From Phaeobacter sp. QD34_24 (GTDB lineage: Bacteria; Pseudomonadota; Alphaproteobacteria; Rhodobacterales; Rhodobacteraceae), in assembly GCF_028890115.1 (NCBI RefSeq), contig NZ_JARCJD010000007.1:1-64000 (forward strand): a stretch of DNA of 64,000 nt. The letters run 5' to 3'. The notes below the pieces were generated by a model. That model saw nothing but the letters and a program-made list of their open reading frames with translations. It did no database searches and was not told where the DNA came from. Made by a program: the position numbers and the translations under genes. Positions 35,587 through 44,836 of the stretch are shown in pieces; within the stretch, counting starts at the first letter, position 1, and each line of letters begins with the position of its first letter.

Positions 35587-36072
35587 ATGGCACAGCTCTT
35601 GATCGTGTATCACTCGCGCACCGGCGGCAGCCGTCAGATGGCAGAGGCGGCCGCCAAGGCTGCGCGCGCTGAGATCTCCACCACGCTGAAGGCGGCGGAG
35701 GGGGCCGAGCCCGAGGATCTATTGGCCCATGATGGCTATATCTTCTGCGCGCCCGAGAACCTGGCGGCCTTGTCCGGGATGATGAAGGAATTCTTTGATC
35801 GCTGTTACTACCCGGTGCTGGGGCGGATCGAGGGGCGGCCCTATGCGCAGATGATCTGCGCAGGATCTGACGGCGCCAATGCCGCCCGGCAATGCGCGCG
35901 GATTGCCACAGGCTGGCGCCTGAAGGAGGTGCAGCCGCCGCTGATCATCTGCACCGATGCCCAGACGCCGGAGGCGATCCTGGCCCCCAAGGTGATCCCG
36001 CAGGAGGCGCTGGAGCGCTGTCAGGAGCTGGGCCTGGCGATGGGAGCGGGAATGAGCATGGGGGTGTTTTGA
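35587..36072 (+). CDS. flavodoxin-fold NAD(P)H-dependent oxidoreductase-like protein
   Basis: 161 residues. The N-terminal LLIVYHSRTGGSRQMAEAAA is the FMN-phosphate loop of flavodoxins. The segments DGYIFCAPENLAALSGMMKEFFDRCYY and MICAGSDGANAARQ match the flavin-binding loops of the WrbA/NADPH-dependent FMN reductase group. Electron partner and substrate are unknown. Confidence 0.85.
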   Translation: MAQLLIVYHSRTGGSRQMAEAAAKAARAEISTTLKAAEGAEPEDLLAHDGYIFCAPENLAALSGMMKEFFDRCYYPVLGRIEGRPYAQMICAGSDGANAARQCARIATGWRLKEVQPPLIICTDAQTPEAILAPKVIPQEALERCQELGLAMGAGMSMGVF

Positions 36073-36174
36073 CACCTGCCGCCCCCGCATGCGCCTAGCC
36101 CGCCTGGTTGCGGATGTGATCGCAGGCTGAGACTCTGCCCTAGAGATTTTCCCCTTGACGATCAGGGGGCGGCT

Positions 36175-36234
36175 CTGGCTCCCCTATGTCTGGCCGATCC
36201 TGCCTTGGTCCAATTGTGTCTGGCCCATGTGCAG
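36175..36234. repeat. degenerate 15-nt tandem repeat, about four units
   Basis: Four consecutive 15-nt units start CTGGCT, CTGGCC, TTGGTC and CTGGCC, with weaker agreement after position six. They lie 120-180 nt before the LuxR-hydrolase gene. A further TGTCTGGTC occurs at 36262. Other loci with 15-nt-period repeats are at 46666 and 55622/55717. Confidence 0.45.
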
Positions 36235-36351
36235 CGGAGCGCCTTGGCGGATCCTGTTGCATGTCTGGTCGGCTTTTATCCATTTCACGGTGCCGCAGCT
36301 TTGCGCGCCAGGCCGGTTTCATCCGGTTTCATATTGTTTGGGAATGCTATT

Positions 36352-38064
36352 GTGACGGTGAAGGCGTTGACCAAGACCCAAGGAGAAGAAGACGCCCAGA
36401 CTGCTTTGATTCAGGCGATCTACGAGGTTGCCATCGATCCCCATGTCTATGACCGAATGGTCGATCTCTGGGGGCGCCATCTGCTGCACACCCTGGGCGA
36501 GGATCTGCAAAGCCCGCAGGACCTGTCGCCCGAGGTGGCCGAGCACCTGCTGCGGGCCTTTGAAATCCTGGACCGGCTGGGACGAAAGGAGCAACCCGCG
36601 GCAGCGCCCTTGGACCTGCAGCCGTCAAAACGGGCCGAACTGCGGCTGTCGCAAGGCGGAAAGATCCTCGATGCCAGCCCGCTGGCGGTCGAAAACCTGG
36701 GGGCGACGGTCGGCCAATCGGTTTTTGATCTGGCCCTGTCACCGGAAAGCGCCACGCGCCTGAACCAGCAGCTTGGCAGCCCCGCCAGCAATGACATCTA
36801 CGTCTTCTTCGCCAAGGGGGACAAACACCCGTTTCCGATGGTGCGGCAGATCCCTTCGGACGCGGCGGGTGCCTGTGATGTCATCCTGACCGCGCTGCAC
36901 AATACATGGACGGAGGCCCATGATCAGACCCTGCGCCAGATGTTCGGACTGACGGTGGCCGAAACCCGTGTGGCGCGTGAGCTGCTGACCGGCGCCACCC
37001 TGCCAGAGATCGCCTCCGTCACCGGGCGGTCGGTCGATACGCTCAGGACCCAGCTCAAGTCGATCCGCCGCAAGACCTATACCTCCAACCAGCAGCAGCT
37101 GGTGCGCATCATGACGGGGCTGGAGGCGCTGATCGCACCGGAGAGCAGCGCCTGCGAAAACACCGGTCGGACGGATCACGTCTTTCTTCTGCCGGATGGC
37201 CGCAAGATGGCCTATCGCTGCTTCGGCCCGGACCGGGGCCTGCCCTGCCTGTTCATCCACAACATGCTGAACGGACCGAATTTCCCCGCCGCCCTTGTGC
37301 GTGACATTCACCGGCTGGGGATCCGCCTGATCTGCCCCATTCGCCCCGGCTTTGGCAGCAGTGACCCTGATCCCGTCACCAAGGCCCACCCCAAGGAGGC
37401 GCCGGATCGCTTCTGCGCCGATGTGACGGCCTTTCTGAAGCACCTGGGCCATGCCCGTGTCGTGGCCGTCGGCCATATGTCCGGCGCGCTCTATGCCTAT
37501 CGGCTGGCGCAGCTGCATCCCGATCTGGTTGCCGGTGTCTTCAACATCTCCGGCGCGGTGCCGATCACCGACATGCGCCAGATCCGCGCCATGCATTATC
37601 GCCAGCAGGTGATGGCCCTGACCGCCCGCTTTACGCCGCGCATGCTGCCCACCCTGCTGCGGGCGGGTATTTCCCAGATCGATTCCGGCGGGGTGGAGGC
37701 CTTCCTTAATGCGCTTTACCGCCGGGGAACCCCGGACCGGGCCATCGCGGAACGGGTGGAAAACCGCGACATGCTGTTCACCGGGTTTCGCCAGATCATC
37801 CAGCAGGGGCACCATAGCTTTGCCATCGACTCCTACCATGTGGTGCGCGACTGGTCGCGCTATTGCGACGGCCTGCAGCAGCCGGTGACGCTCATTCACG
37901 GGGCGACGGATCCGGTCGTCACCGAGGACAGCGTGCGGCAGTTCGCCGCCCGCATGGGGTTTGATGCAGAGGTCCATTCGAATGTCGGCCAACTGGTGCT
38001 CTACCACAAAAGCCGTGAGGTTCTGCAGGGTCTCAAAGAGCTTGCGGGTAAAACGCTGGGATAA
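36352..38064 (+). CDS. LuxR-type HTH / alpha-beta hydrolase fusion, sensor-like regulator
   Basis: 570 residues with three parts: a PAS-like N-terminal region (about 20-190, with LSQGGKILDASPLAVENLG), a LuxR/GerE helix-turn-helix (about 199-255, LTVAETRVARELLTGATLPEIASVTGRSVDTLRTQL), and an alpha/beta-hydrolase domain (about 275-565). The hydrolase has the nucleophile elbow GHMSG (Ser377) and the acid loop HGATDPVV (Asp520). The residue expected to be catalytic His is Gln547 (NVGQLVLYH); a His follows only at 552. The oxyanion strand reads IHNMLNG. So it may bind a ligand rather than hydrolyse one. The GTG at 36352 is chosen from GGGA spacing; upstream codons lack support. Confidence 0.85.
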   Translation: MTVKALTKTQGEEDAQTALIQAIYEVAIDPHVYDRMVDLWGRHLLHTLGEDLQSPQDLSPEVAEHLLRAFEILDRLGRKEQPAAAPLDLQPSKRAELRLSQGGKILDASPLAVENLGATVGQSVFDLALSPESATRLNQQLGSPASNDIYVFFAKGDKHPFPMVRQIPSDAAGACDVILTALHNTWTEAHDQTLRQMFGLTVAETRVARELLTGATLPEIASVTGRSVDTLRTQLKSIRRKTYTSNQQQLVRIMTGLEALIAPESSACENTGRTDHVFLLPDGRKMAYRCFGPDRGLPCLFIHNMLNGPNFPAALVRDIHRLGIRLICPIRPGFGSSDPDPVTKAHPKEAPDRFCADVTAFLKHLGHARVVAVGHMSGALYAYRLAQLHPDLVAGVFNISGAVPITDMRQIRAMHYRQQVMALTARFTPRMLPTLLRAGISQIDSGGVEAFLNALYRRGTPDRAIAERVENRDMLFTGFRQIIQQGHHSFAIDSYHVVRDWSRYCDGLQQPVTLIHGATDPVVTEDSVRQFAARMGFDAEVHSNVGQLVLYHKSREVLQGLKELAGKTLG

Positions 38065-38168
38065 TTCCCCGCCAATCCGACCGTCAAAATCAGCGGCCTT
38101 ACCCCATCCGGGGTATGACGGCGGAATGCGGCTTTGAATAACTCCTCGCAAGATTTGCGGAGTGCGTT

Positions 38169-38513
38169 ATGAAAGATCTTATTTCGGTTTTGCAGGGCCA
38201 TCCGGAAACGCTACAAGCAATTGGTGTATTTGGATTTTCCCTGTATATTACCGCCTTTACCCTGCTGCAGACCGGCAGGATCTGCGGCAATAGCGCTGCC
38301 TATACCTGTTTCGTGGTCGTGGCGGCCTCTTGCGTGTTGATCAGCCTGGTCAGCGCCTTCAACCTGGCCGCCTTTCTGATCCAGTCCAGCTATGTCTGCA
38401 TCGGTCTTTTTGGTCTCGGCCGGCGTCTGCTGATCCACCGCATGAAGCAAGACCGCTACCGCTCGCCCCCGCTGAGACAGTCCTTCGCCGCCGCCATGCG
38501 CAAGTCACACTGA
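38169..38513 (+). CDS. small membrane protein, CBU_0592-like
   Basis: 114 residues with three hydrophobic helices. The pattern QAIGVFGFSLYITAFTLLQTGRICGNSAAYTCFVV, then SCVLISLVSAFNLAAFLIQSSYVCIGLFGLGRR, is that of the CBU_0592 family of unknown function. It starts 105 nt after the LuxR-hydrolase fusion and is a natural candidate target or partner; this is inference from position only. Confidence 0.75.
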   Translation: MKDLISVLQGHPETLQAIGVFGFSLYITAFTLLQTGRICGNSAAYTCFVVVAASCVLISLVSAFNLAAFLIQSSYVCIGLFGLGRRLLIHRMKQDRYRSPPLRQSFAAAMRKSH

Positions 38514-38580
38514 GCGATCCCGCGGCTCCGGCTCGCAGGGGCACTCTCCCACAAGGCACCTTGCTTCCTGCCCCTGCATC

Positions 38581-38613
38581 CTGCCCCGGCGGTCTTACCT
38601 CCTGCCGGGGCAG
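38581..38613 (+). terminator. strong hairpin between the small membrane protein gene and polA
   Basis: CTGCCCCGGC (38581-38590) pairs fully with GCCGGGGCAG (38604-38613). Only CATTTCCC follows, so termination strength is uncertain. Confidence 0.5.
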
Positions 38614-38705
38614 GCATTTCCCGCCCCCCGCCCCAGGGACGGCGAAAGGACAATTGCCCTCCCCGGCCCGATCACCGATAACGGGGCCAAAGGGGAGTAT
38701 CGGCC

Positions 38706-41543
38706 ATGAGCGAGACGCAATTCGGCAAGGGATGCCATCTTCATCTGATTGATGGGTCTGCCTTCATCTTTCGCGCCTATCACGCGCTGCCACCGCTGAC
38801 ACGCAAGTCGGACGGTCTGCCGATCGGTGCCGTCGCGGGGTTCTGCAACATGCTGGTCAAATATATCGAGACCAGCACCGGCTCCGATGCGCCCACCCAT
38901 GTGGCGGTGATCTTCGATCACTCCGGCAAGAGCTTCCGCAACGATCTTTATGATCTTTACAAGGCCAACCGTCCGCCCGCGCCCGAAGACCTGCGGCCGC
39001 AGTTCCCGCTGACCCGCGATGCCACCCGCGCCTTCAACATCGCCTGCAAGGAGATCGAGGGTTTCGAGGCCGATGACATCATCGCCACCCTTGCTCATCA
39101 GGCGCGCGATGCGGGCGGGCGCTGCACCATCATTTCCTCGGACAAGGACCTGATGCAGCTGGTCGGCGGCGGCGTCGAAATGCTGGATGCGATGAAGAAC
39201 AAGCGCATCGACAGCGACGGCGTGGTGGAAAAATTCGGCGTCGGCCCCGAGCGTGTCGTCGATGTGCAGGCCCTGGCCGGCGATAGCGTCGACAACGTGC
39301 CCGGCGCGCCGGGGATCGGGATCAAGACGGCGGCCCTGCTGATCAACGAATACGGCTCGCTCGAGGATCTTCTGGACCGGGCCGAAGAGATCAAACAGCC
39401 CAAGCGCCGCCAGACCCTGATCGAGATGCGCGACCAGATCGAACTGTCGAAAAAGTTGGTGCAGCTCGACTGCGACATGACCCTCGATTTCACGCTGGAG
39501 GATCTGGAACTGCGCGAGCCGGATCCCGATACGCTGCTGGATTTCCTGGCGCAGATGGAGTTCCGCACCCTCAGCACCCGCATGGCCAAGCAGATGGGCC
39601 GCGAGGCGCCGGTCATCCCAGAGGTGAAAGCCCCCGCAGGCTCTCCGGTCGAGGACACCCCGGCAGAGGCGGTGCCCTTTGACGCCGAAAAATATGAATG
39701 CGTGCGCGATGGGGAAGCCCTGCAGGCATGGATCGACCGCATCCGCCATCGCGGTTGGGTCGCCTTTGATACGGAAACTACCGGGCTCAATGAAATGACC
39801 GCCGATCTGGTGGGTGTCTCCTTGAGCGTTGAGCCGGGCGAGGCCTGCTATATCCCGCTCACCCACAAGGCCGAGGCGAGCAAGGATGATCTCTTCGGCT
39901 CTGACGCCCTGGCCGAGGGGCAGATGGATTTCGACACCGCCCTGTCGATGCTGAAGCCGGTGCTGGAGGATCCCGCGATCCTGAAGATCGGCCAGAACAT
40001 GAAATACGACGCCAAGATCATGGTGCGCCAGCGTGGGTCTGGCTTTGAAGATGGCATCGTGGTCGCGCCCTATGACGACACCATGCTCCTGTCCTATTCC
40101 CTGCATGGCGGTGAGCACGGCCACGGCATGGACACGCTGTCCGAACGCTACCTGGATCACACGCCGATCCCGATCAAATCGCTGCTGGGCACCGGCAAAT
40201 CCGCGATCACATTCGACCGGGTGCCGGTGGCTGACGCGGTGCCCTATGCGGCCGAGGATGCCGATATCACCCTGCGCCTGTGGAAGCTGTTCAAACCGCA
40301 GCTGCACCGCGAGAAGGTCACCACCGTCTATGAAACGCTGGAACGCCCCCTGTCGCCGGTTCTGGCCCGGATGGAGCGTCAGGGCATCAAGGTGGACCGC
40401 GACACGCTCAGCCGCATGTCCAACGCCTTTGCCCAGAAGATGGCCGCCCTTGAGGATGAGATCCACACACTTGCGGGCGAAAACTTCAACGTGGGCAGCC
40501 CGAAACAGCTGGGCGAGATCCTGTTCGACAAAATGGCGCTGCCCGGCGGCAAGAAGGGCAAGACCGGCGCCTATGCCACCGGCGCCGATATCCTGGAAGA
40601 GCTGGCCACCGAACACGAGTTGCCCGCCCGCGTGCTGGACTGGCGGCAGCTGTCGAAGCTGAAATCGACCTACACCGATGCCTTACAAGATCACATCAAC
40701 CCGGAAACGGGCCGCGTTCATACCTCCTACGTGCAGACCGGCGCCAACACCGGGCGGCTGGCCTCGGCGGATCCGAATCTGCAGAACATCCCCGTGCGAT
40801 CCGAGGAAGGCCGCCGCATCCGCGAGGCCTTCGTGGCCGAAGAAGGCAACAAGCTCCTGTCGCTCGACTACAGCCAGATCGAGCTGCGCATCCTGGCCCA
40901 TGTGGCCGATATCGGCACCCTGAAACAGGCCTTTGCCGATGGGCTGGATATTCACGCCATGACCGCGTCTGAGGTGTTCGACGTACCGCTGGATGAGATG
41001 ACGCCGGACATTCGCCGCAAGGCCAAGGCGATCAACTTCGGTGTGATCTACGGCATCTCGGGCTTTGGTCTGGCGCGCAACCTGCGCATCCCGCGGGCAG
41101 AGGCGCAGGGCTTTATCGACCGATACTTCGAGCGCTTCCCCGGCATCCGCAAATATATGGACAGCACCGTGGAATTCGCCAAGGAACACGGCCATGTGCA
41201 GACCCTGTTCGGGCGCAAGATCCACACGCCCGAGATCAACGCCAAGGGGCCGCGCGCGGGCTTTGCCAAACGGGCGGCGATCAACGCGCCGATCCAAGGC
41301 ACCGCCGCCGATGTGATCCGCCGCGCCATGATCCGCATGCCGGATGCCATCGCCCATCTGCCCGCCAAGATGCTACTCCAGGTCCACGACGAATTGATCT
41401 TTGAAGTGCCCGAGGGTGCGGTGGAAGAGACTATCGAAACCGCCCGCCGGGTGATGGAAGGCGCTGCCGATCCGGCGGTGCATCTGGATGTCAAACTGAC
41501 CGTCGATGCAGGGCAGGGGGATAACTGGGCCGAAGCGCACTAG
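38706..41543 (+). CDS. polA: DNA polymerase I
   Basis: 945 residues with all three domains: 5'-3' exonuclease/FEN (1-300, with GFEADDIIATLA and GDSVDNVPGAPGIGIKTA), 3'-5' proofreading exonuclease (about 325-520, active-site FDTETTGL intact), and polymerase (about 540-945, with LLSLDYSQIELRILAHVA, RRKAKAINFGVIYGISGFGL and LLQVHDELIFEVP). It fills gaps, removes Okazaki primers and repairs DNA. It is not in an evident operon. Proofreading residues are kept, unlike in some bacterial PolA proteins. Confidence 0.98.
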   Translation: MSETQFGKGCHLHLIDGSAFIFRAYHALPPLTRKSDGLPIGAVAGFCNMLVKYIETSTGSDAPTHVAVIFDHSGKSFRNDLYDLYKANRPPAPEDLRPQFPLTRDATRAFNIACKEIEGFEADDIIATLAHQARDAGGRCTIISSDKDLMQLVGGGVEMLDAMKNKRIDSDGVVEKFGVGPERVVDVQALAGDSVDNVPGAPGIGIKTAALLINEYGSLEDLLDRAEEIKQPKRRQTLIEMRDQIELSKKLVQLDCDMTLDFTLEDLELREPDPDTLLDFLAQMEFRTLSTRMAKQMGREAPVIPEVKAPAGSPVEDTPAEAVPFDAEKYECVRDGEALQAWIDRIRHRGWVAFDTETTGLNEMTADLVGVSLSVEPGEACYIPLTHKAEASKDDLFGSDALAEGQMDFDTALSMLKPVLEDPAILKIGQNMKYDAKIMVRQRGSGFEDGIVVAPYDDTMLLSYSLHGGEHGHGMDTLSERYLDHTPIPIKSLLGTGKSAITFDRVPVADAVPYAAEDADITLRLWKLFKPQLHREKVTTVYETLERPLSPVLARMERQGIKVDRDTLSRMSNAFAQKMAALEDEIHTLAGENFNVGSPKQLGEILFDKMALPGGKKGKTGAYATGADILEELATEHELPARVLDWRQLSKLKSTYTDALQDHINPETGRVHTSYVQTGANTGRLASADPNLQNIPVRSEEGRRIREAFVAEEGNKLLSLDYSQIELRILAHVADIGTLKQAFADGLDIHAMTASEVFDVPLDEMTPDIRRKAKAINFGVIYGISGFGLARNLRIPRAEAQGFIDRYFERFPGIRKYMDSTVEFAKEHGHVQTLFGRKIHTPEINAKGPRAGFAKRAAINAPIQGTAADVIRRAMIRMPDAIAHLPAKMLLQVHDELIFEVPEGAVEETIETARRVMEGAADPAVHLDVKLTVDAGQGDNWAEAH

Positions 41544-41733
41544 CCCCAGAGAAGCCTTGGTGGCTCCTGCGCCTCACCTGCTGCGTGCGGGCTGCCGGTC
41601 AGCAATTGGGCAAGGTCTCGGCTCTTTTTGATTCCGTGCGGCTTGCGTCTTCAGCCGTGTTGCCAGAATGGTGGCTGGCTTCTAACCTGAGCCTGGCTTC
41701 CGGTGGGCGGGGCATTTCAGGTGAGGATGTGCA

Positions 41734-43302
41734 TTGGACCGGCTTGGGCGTTACTTTCTGGACCGGCCCTCGTGGCTGATCGTGCTGGTGACCGTGGCGC
41801 TGGTGGCCTTGCCGCTGGCGGTCTGGCTGGATCTGCGGGCGCTGTCGGATGAAACCCTGCGGCGCCAGGCGACAAGCCTCAACGGTATCGTTTCCTCGGT
41901 GCGCTCATACTATGCACGTAATGTGGTGCAGCGGGTGGTGACATCGGATGTCGAAACCCAGGCCCTGCACAATTACCTGGAGGTGGAAGGCGCCATTCCG
42001 ATCCCCGCCACCCTGTCCTTGGAACTGGGTGAGGCGATTGGCGAAGCCGAGGGCGATGTGCGCTACCGCTTTGTCTCGGACTACAGTTTTGCCGATCGCC
42101 CGCCGCACGTCCTGAGCCCGTTTGAACGATCCGCGCTGGAGCAGTTCCGCTCCAACCCGGACGGAGAGCCCTTCCTGGTCCATTCCACCGGCAATATCCG
42201 CAATCGCGAGATCACCCTGGCCACGCCGGTGGTGATGGCGGGCGCCTGCGTGGAATGCCACAACGCCCATCCCAAAAGCCCGAAACAGGACTGGAAGGTG
42301 GGCGATGTGCGCGCCGTGCAGACCGTCACCGTGCGCCAGCCGGTGGCGCTCAATCTCTGGTCCTTCAAATGGCTTTTGCTCTATTTCGCGGTTGCCGGCT
42401 CCATCGGCCTGCTGTTTGCCATGGTACAATTCCGCCTTGCGGGGCGGTTCAGCCGCATGAATGCGGAACTGGCGGCCAACAACGCCTTTCTGGCGGATAT
42501 CTCGCTGAAGATCTCCAAGTACCTGTCGCCGCAGGTCTATAAATCGATCTTCTCGGGCGAAAAGGATGCGTCGATCTCGACCGAGCGCAAGAAGCTGACG
42601 GTGTTCTTTTCGGATATCAAGGATTTCACCGCCACCACCGAGCAGATGCAGCCCGAGGAGCTGACAGCGCTTCTGAACCAGTATTTCTCGGAGATGGCCA
42701 AGATTGCCGAGGCGCATGGTGCCACCATCGACAAGTTCATCGGCGATGCCATCGTCGCCTTCTTTGGCGATCCCGAAACCCGCGGCGCGCGCGAGGATGC
42801 CCGGGCCTGCGTGAAGATGGCGCTGGCCATGCAGCGGCGACTGGCAGAGCTGGAAGCGGACTGGAGCCGCCAGGGGCTGGAACACCCCTTCAAGGCGCGC
42901 ATGGGGATCAATACCGGCTATTGCAACGTGGGCAACTTCGGTTCGGAAGAGCGGATGGATTACACCATCATCGGCGCCGAGGCGAACCTGGCGGCGCGGC
43001 TGGAAAACATCGCAGAGCCGGGCGGCATCGTGATGAGCTACGAGACCTACGCCCATGTGCGCGATATCGTCGAGGCCACACCCGGCGAGCCGGTGCAGAT
43101 GAAGGGGATCGCCCGCAGCATCGTGCCCTATCACATCAAGAGCGTGACGCCCGATCCGGTTGCTGCCCCCGTCGCTGCGGTGGAAGAGGGCGATACGCTG
43201 ACCCTGGATCTGAAGGCACTGGATGAGGCAACGCGGGACATCCTGCGCTGCGCCGTTCACGAGGCGCTGCGCAAGGCGCTGGATGGAAAGACAGCGGGCT
43301 GA
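41734..43302 (+). CDS. membrane adenylate/guanylate cyclase with c-type-heme Tll0287-like sensor
   Basis: 522 residues. Membrane helix at about 13-33; a periplasmic Tll0287-like/DUF3365 domain (about 40-205) with the covalent heme motif CVECHNAHP (Cys172, Cys175, His176); a second helix at about 213-233; and a class III cyclase domain (about 280-470). The cyclase has metal-binding Asp in FFSDIKDFT and FIGDAIVAFFG, and the transition-state Asn/Arg in GAEANLAARLE. Periplasmic heme may sense redox or gas and control cAMP or cGMP synthesis; this is inference. The start is a TTG with GAGG 7 nt upstream; no in-frame ATG lies near. Confidence 0.88.
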   Translation: MDRLGRYFLDRPSWLIVLVTVALVALPLAVWLDLRALSDETLRRQATSLNGIVSSVRSYYARNVVQRVVTSDVETQALHNYLEVEGAIPIPATLSLELGEAIGEAEGDVRYRFVSDYSFADRPPHVLSPFERSALEQFRSNPDGEPFLVHSTGNIRNREITLATPVVMAGACVECHNAHPKSPKQDWKVGDVRAVQTVTVRQPVALNLWSFKWLLLYFAVAGSIGLLFAMVQFRLAGRFSRMNAELAANNAFLADISLKISKYLSPQVYKSIFSGEKDASISTERKKLTVFFSDIKDFTATTEQMQPEELTALLNQYFSEMAKIAEAHGATIDKFIGDAIVAFFGDPETRGAREDARACVKMALAMQRRLAELEADWSRQGLEHPFKARMGINTGYCNVGNFGSEERMDYTIIGAEANLAARLENIAEPGGIVMSYETYAHVRDIVEATPGEPVQMKGIARSIVPYHIKSVTPDPVAAPVAAVEEGDTLTLDLKALDEATRDILRCAVHEALRKALDGKTAG

Positions 43303-43378
43303 AGCTCCTACGCCATTTTTTGAAATCAACGCCCGGAAACCGGCGGCACCAGCTAGCGCGCTGGGCTAGGGTGGCCCC

Positions 43379-44449
43379 ATGATGTTCGACCTGCCTGATT
43401 CCAAAACCCTCTATGCGGCGCTCTTGGCGCGCGATGAGGCTTACGAGGGGCGCGCCTATGTGGGGGTGAGCTCGACCGGGATCTTCTGCCGCCTGACCTG
43501 CCCCGCGCGCAAACCGAAGTTCGAGAACTGCCACTTCTTTGCCACGCCCGGCGCCTGTATCGAGGCGGGCTTTCGCGCCTGCAAACGCTGCACGCCCCTG
43601 GCGGCGGCCGCCAGGGAGGACCCCATGGTGCAGCGTCTGCTTACGGCGCTGGACAAGCGGCCCGCTTATCGCTGGGGAGAGGCGGATCTGGTGGCCATGG
43701 GGCTGGACCCGTCTACGGTGCGGCGCAGTTTCCGGCGCCACTTCGGCATGACCTTTCTCGACATGGCCCGGCAGCGGCGCCTGCGCGAGGGTTTCACCAC
43801 GCTGAAGGCGGGCGAGCCGGTGATCGCGGCGCAGATCGAGGCGGGGTTTGACTCTCCGTCTGCGTTTCGTGCGGCCTTTGCCCGTCTGACCGGGCTGGCG
43901 CCGGGGAGTTTCCGCTCGGATGCGCTCTTGCTGGCCGATTGGATCGACACGCCATTGGGAGCGATGATCGCGGTCAGCTGTGCACATCGGCTGCACCTTC
44001 TGGAGTTTGCCGACCGCAAGGCCCTGCCGCGGGAAATGGCGCGGCTGCAGGCCTCGCAGCCCGGCGGCATCGGCTTTGGCCGCCCCGCGCCCACCGATCA
44101 GGTGGCCGAGGAGTTGCGGCTCTATTTCAGCGGAAAAAGCGCCCACTTCAAAACTCCGCTGGCGCTGCATGGCACGGCGTTTCAACGCGCGGTCTGGACC
44201 TATCTGCAGGACATTCCCGCCGGAGAGACCCGCAGCTATTCGCAGATCGCCAGGGATCTGGGGCGTCCTTCCGCGACCCGCGCGGTGGCGCGGGCCAATG
44301 GGGCGAACCAATTGGCCGTGGTGGTGCCCTGTCACCGGGTTCTGTCGGCGGATGGCAGCCTCACGGGGTATGGCGGCGGCCTATGGCGCAAGCAACGCCT
44401 GATCGAGATCGAGGCCCAGCTGGCGTGCAGCAGGGGCACGGCGGCCTGA
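43379..44449 (+). CDS. ada: Ada: bifunctional methylphosphotriester/O6-methylguanine-DNA methyltransferase and regulator
   Basis: 356 residues with the full Ada layout. The N-terminal zinc domain has Cys37, Cys41, Cys68 and Cys71 (GIFCRLTC ... FRACKRC); an AraC-type HTH lies at about 85-180; the C-terminal alkyltransferase carries the PCHRV acceptor motif with Cys318. The protein removes alkyl groups from DNA and, when methylated, activates the adaptive response. It stands alone here, convergent with a hypothetical gene 8 nt away. Confidence 0.95.
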   Translation: MMFDLPDSKTLYAALLARDEAYEGRAYVGVSSTGIFCRLTCPARKPKFENCHFFATPGACIEAGFRACKRCTPLAAAAREDPMVQRLLTALDKRPAYRWGEADLVAMGLDPSTVRRSFRRHFGMTFLDMARQRRLREGFTTLKAGEPVIAAQIEAGFDSPSAFRAAFARLTGLAPGSFRSDALLLADWIDTPLGAMIAVSCAHRLHLLEFADRKALPREMARLQASQPGGIGFGRPAPTDQVAEELRLYFSGKSAHFKTPLALHGTAFQRAVWTYLQDIPAGETRSYSQIARDLGRPSATRAVARANGANQLAVVVPCHRVLSADGSLTGYGGGLWRKQRLIEIEAQLACSRGTAA

Positions 44450-44457
44450 GCGGGCGT

Positions 44458-44826
44458 TCAGGCGGTTTCCACGCAGTGGCGGCGGAAGGCCCGTTTCAGC
44501 ATGTCGAGTTCCGCGCGCAAAAGGTCCACCTCGGTGCGCAGGTCCTCGGCCTCCACATCACCGCCGATCAGGGTGAAATGGGCCAGCTTCTCGTCTTCGG
44601 CTGCGGTCGCGATCACGAAACTATGCACCCCGTCGGCGATGGCCTCCTGCGGGACGGGGATGGACAGCTCCCATTCGCCAGCGGTCTGCGCCGCGGCAAG
44701 GCTGATCCCTTCGACAGGCTGGTCGAGGTAGAGCACCTTGATGTCAGGCGCCGTGTCGGCGCCGGTCACGCGGCCTTCCCAGGTGCCATTGCGAAAACGG
44801 ATTTTGGTGACGGTCAGATCGCTCAT
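44458..44826 (-). CDS. hypothetical protein with C-terminal coiled coil, 122 aa
   Basis: No named family. Residues 1-80 look beta-rich (KIRFRNGTWEGRVTG, GEWELSIPVPQEAIADGVHSFVI). The last 40 residues form a short coiled coil (DLRTEVDLLRAELDMLKRAFRRH). It is the second gene of a pair with the 253-aa gene at 44837, 10 nt apart. Probably a Rhodobacteraceae-conserved protein. Confidence 0.7.
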   Translation of the reverse strand: MSDLTVTKIRFRNGTWEGRVTGADTAPDIKVLYLDQPVEGISLAAAQTAGEWELSIPVPQEAIADGVHSFVIATAAEDEKLAHFTLIGGDVEAEDLRTEVDLLRAELDMLKRAFRRHCVETA

Positions 44827-44836
44827 GTCACGTTTC

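Noticed and set aside
38595-40616. 673-codon open frame opposite polA
   Set aside because: polA motifs are unambiguous on the plus strand; the antisense product is low complexity.
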